Positions 59,395 through 64,000 of a stretch of 64,000 nt of DNA are shown in pieces. Made by a program: the position numbers and the translations under genes. The stretch's first letter is position 1; the number at the start of each line of letters is the position of its first letter. A model generated the notes under the pieces. The model did not search any database, was not told the DNA's origin, and saw only the letters and a list, made by a program, of their open reading frames with translations. The DNA is from Streptomyces sp. NBC_01210 (lineage in GTDB: Bacteria; Actinomycetota; Actinomycetes; Streptomycetales; Streptomycetaceae), in NCBI RefSeq assembly GCF_036010325.1, contig NZ_CP108549.1:8370001-8434000 (forward strand), in the 5' to 3' direction.

Positions 59395-60567
59395 TCAGCC
59401 GGCGGACGGCATCTGCAGAACGCCCGTGCCCCGCTTGACCAGTTCACCCGCGATGATCAGGCGCTGGATCTCGGAGGTGCCTTCCCAGATGCGGTCGACG
59501 CGCAGCTCGCGGTAGAGGCGTTCGACGGGGTAGGAGCGGTCGTAGCCGCGGCCGCCGAAGATCTGGACGCACCGGTCGATGACGCGCCCGGCCGCCTCGC
59601 TCGCCGACAGCTTGGCGATCGCCGCCTTGGCGTGCAGGGTCTTGCGGTCGGCCCGCCCTTCGTCCACCTCCCAGGCGACCTGGTGGGTGTAGGCGCGGTT
59701 GACTGCGATGTCGACGGCGCAGTCGGCGAGCATGCCCTGGATGAGCTGGAAGTCGGCGATGGGGGAGCCGAACTGGCGGCGCTCGACGGCCCAGTCGCGG
59801 GCGAGCTCCAGCGCCCGTTCGGCCGCGCCCGTCGTCCGCGCGGCGATCATCAGCCGCTCCTCGGTGAACCAGGACCGCGTGATGTCGTACCCGTTCCCGA
59901 TGCCGCCGAGGACCGCGTCCTCGGGGACATGGACATTCGTGAACGTGAACTCGGGGTGCTCGTAGACGAAGGTGTGCATGAAGCGCGGCACGCGGGTCAT
60001 CTCGATGCCGGGCGTCTCCTTGTCGACGAGGAAAAGGGTCGGGGCCCGCTCCTCACCGGCAGCGGCCAGCACAATCATGAAATCCGCGTGGTCGCCGACG
60101 GTGACGAACCACTTCTCGCCGTTCAGCACCCAGCCGCTGCCGGTCCGCGTCGCGGTGGTCTTCAGATTCTGCGGATCCGATCCGGCCTCGGGCTCGGTCA
60201 CCGCGTAGCAGTCACGGCGCCTTCCCTGGATGACAGGGACGAGGTACCGCTCGCGCTGCTCGGGCGTGCAGAAGCGCAGGGCGTTCGCCGGCCGCCACAC
60301 CGTGTCCCACAGGGCACCGGTGAGCCGGCCGAGCTCCTCCTGGACGGTGGCCTGCTCCAGGATCGAGAGACCGGCACCGCCCCACTCCGTCGGCATGTTG
60401 ACGGCCTGCAGCCCGCTGCCGAGCACGGCGTCGCGGATCTCGGCATGGGCCTGCGGGGGCAGGCCGTTGTTCTCCTCGCAGTCGAGCTCGTACTTCATGA
60501 TGAAGTCGGTGAGCCCGCGCGCGGAGCTCTTGAGCTCCTCCTGACGGGCGGTGAGGCGGAAGTCCAT
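59395..60567 (-). CDS. Acyl-CoA dehydrogenase (second of a tandem pair)
   Basis: The 390-residue flavoenzyme starts DFRLTARQEELKSSARGLTDF. It has the substrate loop YAVTEPEAGSDPQNLKT, the strand GWVLNGEKWFVTVGD, and the C-terminal RQFGSPIADFQLIQGMLAD, GGRGYDRSYPVERL and DRIWEGTSEIQRLI. The catalytic Glu is expected in WEGTSE. The C-terminal half is nearly identical in DNA to the gene at 60624, while the N-terminal halves differ. The 405-nt shared tract covers 59455-59859 (5 mismatches). Substrate chain length cannot be read directly. Confidence 0.94.
   Translation of the reverse strand: MDFRLTARQEELKSSARGLTDFIMKYELDCEENNGLPPQAHAEIRDAVLGSGLQAVNMPTEWGGAGLSILEQATVQEELGRLTGALWDTVWRPANALRFCTPEQRERYLVPVIQGRRRDCYAVTEPEAGSDPQNLKTTATRTGSGWVLNGEKWFVTVGDHADFMIVLAAAGEERAPTLFLVDKETPGIEMTRVPRFMHTFVYEHPEFTFTNVHVPEDAVLGGIGNGYDITRSWFTEERLMIAARTTGAAERALELARDWAVERRQFGSPIADFQLIQGMLADCAVDIAVNRAYTHQVAWEVDEGRADRKTLHAKAAIAKLSASEAAGRVIDRCVQIFGGRGYDRSYPVERLYRELRVDRIWEGTSEIQRLIIAGELVKRGTGVLQMPSAG
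59455..59859. repeat. 405-nt direct repeat, copy A (in second acyl-CoA dehydrogenase)
   Basis: The tract reads the same as 60681-61085 with about five mismatches by eye (three near 59515, one near 59600, one near 59810). It encodes the flavin- and substrate-contacting C-terminal part. Flanking sequence diverges at once. Confidence 0.9.
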
Positions 60568-60623
60568 GTCATTCCTCAAAGTTGTCGGGTACGAACGTGT
60601 GCCGGCGGGGGCGGCGTGGGGCG

Positions 60624-61796
60624 TCAGGAGGCGGGCAGGGCAAGTGCCCTGGTGCCGCGCTTGATGAGCTCGTTGGCCACGATCAGGCGCTGGATCTCGG
60701 AGGTGCCTTCCCAGATGCGGTCGACGCGCAGCTCGCGGTACATGCGCTCGACGGGGTAGGAGCGGTCGTAGCCGCGGCCGCCGAAGATCTGGACGCACCG
60801 GTCGATGACGCGCCCGGCGGCCTCGCTCGCCGACAGCTTGGCGATCGCCGCCTTGGCGTGCAGGGTCTTGCGGTCGGCCCGCCCTTCGTCCACCTCCCAG
60901 GCGACCTGGTGGGTGTAGGCGCGGTTGACTGCGATGTCGACGGCGCAGTCGGCGAGCATGCCCTGGATGAGCTGGAAGTCGGCGATGGGGGAGCCGAACT
61001 GGCGGCGCTCGACGGCCCAGTCGCGGGCGAGTTCCAGCGCCCGTTCGGCCGCGCCCGTCGTCCGCGCGGCGATCATCAGCCGCTCGTCCGTGAACCACTC
61101 CTTCGTCAGTTCGTAGCCGTTGCCGACGCCGCCGAGCACGTCCTCGTCGGGGACGAAGACATCGGTGAAGGTGAACTCGGGATGCCCGTTCACCGCGGAG
61201 TGCATGAAACGCGGCACGCGCGTCATCTCGACGCCGGGCGCATGCTTGTCCACGAAGAACAGCGTCGCCGCGCGCTCCGGGCCCGCATCGGCCTGCACCA
61301 GCAGGAAGTCGGCGATGTCCCCACAGGTTACGAACCACTTCTCGCCGTTCAGCAGCCAGCCGCCGATGGTGCGATCGGCGGTGCTGGTGCCCGAGCCGGG
61401 GTCCGAGCCCGCTCCCGGTTCGGTCACCGCGAAAGCGTCGAACCGCTCGCCCCGGACGACGGGAAGCAGGTACTTCTCCCGCTGCGCCTCCGTGCCGTAC
61501 GCCAGCACGTTGGCAGGCCGCCACGGGATGTCCCAGAGGCAGTTGGTGACCTTCCCGAACTCCTCCTCGACGATGACCTGGTCGAGCAGGGACAGCCCGG
61601 CCCCACCCCACTCGGCGGGCATATTGATCGCGTACACGCCGGCGTCGATCGCGGCGCGGGTCAGCTCGCGGACCGTGTCGGCGGGCAGCGGACCGCCCGC
61701 CTCCTCCGACTGGTTCTCGTACTGCATCAGAAGCCGCGCATACGCGGCGGCCCGCGCCTTGAGGTCGGCCTGCTCGGGTGTGTAGCAGAAGTCCAT
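60624..61796 (-). CDS. Acyl-CoA dehydrogenase (first of a tandem pair)
   Basis: The 390-residue flavoenzyme begins DFCYTPEQADLKARAAAYARL and has FAVTEPGAGSDPGSGTST, GWLLNGEKWFVTCGD and the shared C-terminal block ending WEGTSEIQRLIVANELIKRG. It follows the acyl-CoA ligase gene by 36 nt and is followed by its paralogue by 56 nt. The N-terminal halves share family motifs only (for example MPAEWGGAGLSLLDQ vs MPTEWGGAGLSILEQ), while the other half is almost identical. This mosaic shows recent homogenisation of the C-terminal halves. Confidence 0.94.
   Translation of the reverse strand: MDFCYTPEQADLKARAAAYARLLMQYENQSEEAGGPLPADTVRELTRAAIDAGVYAINMPAEWGGAGLSLLDQVIVEEEFGKVTNCLWDIPWRPANVLAYGTEAQREKYLLPVVRGERFDAFAVTEPGAGSDPGSGTSTADRTIGGWLLNGEKWFVTCGDIADFLLVQADAGPERAATLFFVDKHAPGVEMTRVPRFMHSAVNGHPEFTFTDVFVPDEDVLGGVGNGYELTKEWFTDERLMIAARTTGAAERALELARDWAVERRQFGSPIADFQLIQGMLADCAVDIAVNRAYTHQVAWEVDEGRADRKTLHAKAAIAKLSASEAAGRVIDRCVQIFGGRGYDRSYPVERMYRELRVDRIWEGTSEIQRLIVANELIKRGTRALALPAS
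60681..61085. repeat. 405-nt direct repeat, copy B (in first acyl-CoA dehydrogenase)
   Basis: This is the partner of 59455-59859, offset by 1,226 nt. Direct orientation allows unequal crossover that would delete one copy and fuse the two dehydrogenases. Confidence 0.9.
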
Positions 61797-61832
61797 CGTG
61801 TCCTCCGAGAAGTGGTGAGGGGGAGTGGGTCG

Positions 61833-63893
61833 TCAGACGAGTACGGCCCGGGCGTCCAGGGCCAGTACGCCGTCCGGGCGGACCAGCAGCGGGTTGACCT
61901 CGAGCTCGGCGATCTCCGGGTGGGCAGCGGCGACGGCGGTGATGCGCTCGATGACGGCCGCAGCGGCCGCCACATCGACGGCCGGCCGACCCCGGACGCC
62001 CGCCAGCAGTGCGGCGGTACGCAGACCGCGCAGCAGATGTCCGGCCCGGCGGGCCGGGACGGGCGCCAGGGAGAAGGCGACATCGTGCAGCGTCTCGGTG
62101 AGGACGCCACCGAGACCCACCATGGCGACCGGACCGAACTGCGGATCGCGGTTCACCCCCACGATCAGCTCAACGCCGTCCGTGAGGTCGGCCATCGCCT
62201 CGACCGAGTAGGAAGGCGCGCCGAGCCTGGCGCGCATGTCCCGGTAGGCGGCGGTGAGCGCGTGCCGGTCCGCGAGCCGCAGCGCCACGCCGCCCGCGTC
62301 GGACTTGTGCAGTACGTGCAGGGCTTTGAGGACGTACGGACCGGCGAACTCCTCGGCCGCGGCGAGCAGTCCGGCCTCATCGGTGATCTCCCGCGCCGGC
62401 GGGAACGGCACACCCGCCGCACTGAGGAGGCCCCGGACCCCGTGGTACCCGGCGTCCCGCAGAGGGGCCGCCGCCGGTGGCAGCGAGGCGACACCGGGCG
62501 GACCGCCCGCCTCGCGGACCGTCATCGCCGCAAGCGCGCGGGCGGCGTCCTCGGTACAGGAGAACACCGGTATCCCTGCGTCGGCCAGCACCTGGCAGCT
62601 CGTCGACCGCGGATACATCGACTGCACGACAAGCGGCTTGGGCGTTGCCCTCCGGTGCGTGACGATCGCCCGGGCGGCCTGCAACTCGCCCTCGGCGAGC
62701 GCGGATCCACCGCTGCCGAGGCCTCCGTCGGAAGCCGCGTAACCGCCGAAGTAGCCCGTCATCAGCACGGCGTCGACCTCGTCGGTGGCGAGCAGCCCGC
62801 CGACCGTGTCGGCGTACGACCCGGGGTTCTGCTCGCCCATCCCGGCCAGGTCCACGGGATTGCCGACCGCGGACTGCTCCCACAGCACGGTTCTCAACCT
62901 TTCCTGCGCCGTTGCGCCGAGTTCGGGCACCTCAAGACCGGCGGCCTCGGCGGCGTCGGCGGCGATCGCGCCATGTCCACCGCCGTCCGTGAAGACCGTG
63001 GTACGCCGTCTGCTCGTCCGCAGGCCGGCGTTGAGCGCGGCGAGGACGACGGTCATCTCGCGCGGCGTGGCGACGAGTTCCACCCCCGCGTCGCGGCACG
63101 CCGCGGCCACGACGTCGGACGACGTGGTGAGGGCGCCGGTGTGCGACTGGGCGCTGCGGGCCGAGGCGGTGCCGCGCCCGGCAGTGAGCAGTACGACCGG
63201 CTTGCCTGCCGCGGCGGCCGCCCGGGCGAAGGCACGGCCGTCCCCGAAGTCCTCGGCGTACACGGCGATGGCCCGGGTGGCCTCGTGCCGCGCACAGTCC
63301 TCGACGAGGTCGACGAGAGTGACATCGGCCTGGTTGCCGAGGGAGACGAAGCGGGAGAAGCCGAGGCCGTGCGGCGCGCAGCGGAGCTGGAGCTCGAGCG
63401 CGAGGTTGCCGCTCTGGCTCAGCAGTGCGATGTCGCCGGGCGCGAAGCTGTCCGAGGCGAGGTACAGCTGGGTCGTGTTGTCCGCGATCCCGAGGCAGTT
63501 GGGGCCGACCAGGACCGCTCCGGCGGCGCGTACGCGATCGGCGATCGCCCGCTGCCGGGCCAGTCCGGCCGGGCCCGTTTCGGCGAAGCCGGCGGTGATG
63601 CCGACGATCGCCCGGGCTCCGCAGGCCAGCGCGTCGTCGACGGCGGCCTCAAAACCGGGGCCCGGCACGGAGATGACCACCAGGTCGACAGGTTCGCCGA
63701 TCTCCGTGAGGCTGGTGGCCGCGGCGCGGCCGAGGACCGTACCGCCGCGGCGGTTCACCAGATGCACGGGGCGCCGCTCGGGGTCGCGCAGCGCCTGTGC
63801 GGCCACCGCGTGGCCGTACTTCGCCGGGTCGTTGCTGGCGCCGACCACGGCGACGGACTTGGGGTCGAAGAGAGCGGTCAGATCACGTCCCAT
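61833..63893 (-). CDS. ADP-forming acyl-CoA ligase (acetate-CoA ligase family)
   Basis: The 686-residue product has the order CoA-binding domain (FDPKSVAVVGASNDPAKYG), succinyl-CoA-ligase-like domains (LLSQSGNLALELQ, catalytic-His candidate in SAQSHTGALTTSSD), and a C-terminal ATP-grasp domain (YVLKALHVLHKSDAGGVAL, GPVAMVGLGGVLTE, ELEVNPLLVRPDG). This is the fused ACD/Acs type that makes acyl-CoA from an acid, ATP and CoA or runs in reverse. ATG 63893 follows the ferredoxin stop by one base. It would activate the acid that the downstream dehydrogenases then oxidise. Confidence 0.9.
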   Translation of the reverse strand: MGRDLTALFDPKSVAVVGASNDPAKYGHAVAAQALRDPERRPVHLVNRRGGTVLGRAAATSLTEIGEPVDLVVISVPGPGFEAAVDDALACGARAIVGITAGFAETGPAGLARQRAIADRVRAAGAVLVGPNCLGIADNTTQLYLASDSFAPGDIALLSQSGNLALELQLRCAPHGLGFSRFVSLGNQADVTLVDLVEDCARHEATRAIAVYAEDFGDGRAFARAAAAAGKPVVLLTAGRGTASARSAQSHTGALTTSSDVVAAACRDAGVELVATPREMTVVLAALNAGLRTSRRRTTVFTDGGGHGAIAADAAEAAGLEVPELGATAQERLRTVLWEQSAVGNPVDLAGMGEQNPGSYADTVGGLLATDEVDAVLMTGYFGGYAASDGGLGSGGSALAEGELQAARAIVTHRRATPKPLVVQSMYPRSTSCQVLADAGIPVFSCTEDAARALAAMTVREAGGPPGVASLPPAAAPLRDAGYHGVRGLLSAAGVPFPPAREITDEAGLLAAAEEFAGPYVLKALHVLHKSDAGGVALRLADRHALTAAYRDMRARLGAPSYSVEAMADLTDGVELIVGVNRDPQFGPVAMVGLGGVLTETLHDVAFSLAPVPARRAGHLLRGLRTAALLAGVRGRPAVDVAAAAAVIERITAVAAAHPEIAELEVNPLLVRPDGVLALDARAVLV

Positions 63894-63894
63894 G

Positions 63895-64000
63895 TCACTT
63901 CTCCAGCCGGAGGGCGGAGTTGGGGCAGACCTCGGCGCAGGCGCGGGCCGCGTCCTCGCCGCCGTCCGGCACCGGTACGGCGACGACCGTGGCGTAGCCC
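63895..64000 (-). CDS. Ferredoxin, C-terminal part (cut by window edge)
   Basis: The visible C-terminal 34 residues read ATVVAVPVPDGGEDAARACA then EVCPNSALRLEK. The final cluster Cys is in CPNSAL, typical of small [3Fe-4S] or [4Fe-4S] actinobacterial ferredoxins of about 65 residues. The N-terminal part lies beyond the window. Its stop is one base from the acyl-CoA ligase start, so they are coupled. It may donate or accept electrons for a P450 or the dehydrogenases. Confidence 0.75.
   Translation of the reverse strand, partial: GYATVVAVPVPDGGEDAARACAEVCPNSALRLEK

Noticed and set aside
59395..61611. A single 738-residue frame joining both acyl-CoA dehydrogenases
   Set aside because: Its first half is out of frame with the first dehydrogenase; the second half is the true second enzyme starting at 60567.
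1..64000. tRNA, rRNA, CRISPR array, insertion sequence or prophage
   Set aside because: No T-loop motif with clover-leaf context, no spaced direct repeats and no transposase or phage gene was seen by eye. A tool-based scan was not possible.

Overview
The window is chromosomal DNA of a high-GC actinomycete, almost certainly a Streptomyces. Coding frames have strongly GC-biased third positions, GGAGG-type ribosome binding sites are common, and starts are often GTG or TTG. Two rare TTA leucine codons were noticed. Genus-typical families are present: a conservon (sensor kinase / roadblock / DUF742 / GTPase), MHYT protein, CseABC-like signalling genes, streptogrisin-type protease, DUF6397, DUF5988 and secreted polymer hydrolases. 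I saw no rRNA, tRNA, CRISPR array or insertion sequence. It reads as a chromosome segment with a dense accessory load of regulators, exoenzymes and transporters.

Layout. 0-9 kb: the end of an alpha/beta hydrolase, a methyltransferase, an MHYT membrane sensor, and a conservon whose ABC part is separated from its GTPase by a reversed acetyltransferase and followed by a second roadblock gene. Then come a DUF6397 gene with an isolated DnaA box upstream and a CheY-like regulator with a TTA codon. 10-13 kb: threonine catabolism (tdh-kbl) with a LysR regulator. 13-18 kb: SRPBCC protein, DUF485/sodium-solute symporter pair, DMT exporter divergent from a LysR regulator. 18-24 kb: an endo/exo beta-1,3-glucanase operon (GH16, GH55 plus ricin lectin) divergent from a polar amino-acid ABC transporter, with two dyads between them. 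24-28 kb: a tyrosine phosphatase, a decayed SDR/TetR locus, and a class A PBP whose transpeptidase motifs are all substituted.

28-33 kb: one leftward run encodes an SPFH protein, a NAD-kinase-like protein, a lipoprotein, an OmpR regulator and a histidine kinase. The last three resemble CseABC but no sigE is present. A near-perfect 28-bp palindrome precedes the SPFH gene. 33-42 kb: SGNH hydrolase, small phosphatase, MFS transporter, secreted amidase, reductase, methyltransferase, and a Ser/Thr kinase overlapping a membrane protein that seems to share its external sensor domain. 42-47 kb: secreted serine protease, DUF5988 and TPR proteins, DoxX, DJ-1/PfpI, and a YbhN-like membrane protein. 47-53.5 kb: two secreted esterases that look like a polyhydroxybutyrate-degrading pair, and a GH2 exo-beta-D-glucosaminidase behind a putative operator.

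53.8-56 kb: an alkylation-repair-like operon (Ogt, 2OG-Fe(II) oxygenase, stand-alone Ada zinc domain, periplasmic-binding-fold protein) convergent with a nucleoside hydrolase. 57-64 kb: a leftward acyl-CoA locus with ferredoxin, ADP-forming acyl-CoA ligase, two acyl-CoA dehydrogenases, 3-hydroxyacyl-CoA dehydrogenase, TetR regulator and a left-handed-beta-helix protein. The two dehydrogenase genes share a 405-nt, about 99% identical tract inside otherwise diverged sequences, which points to recent gene conversion.
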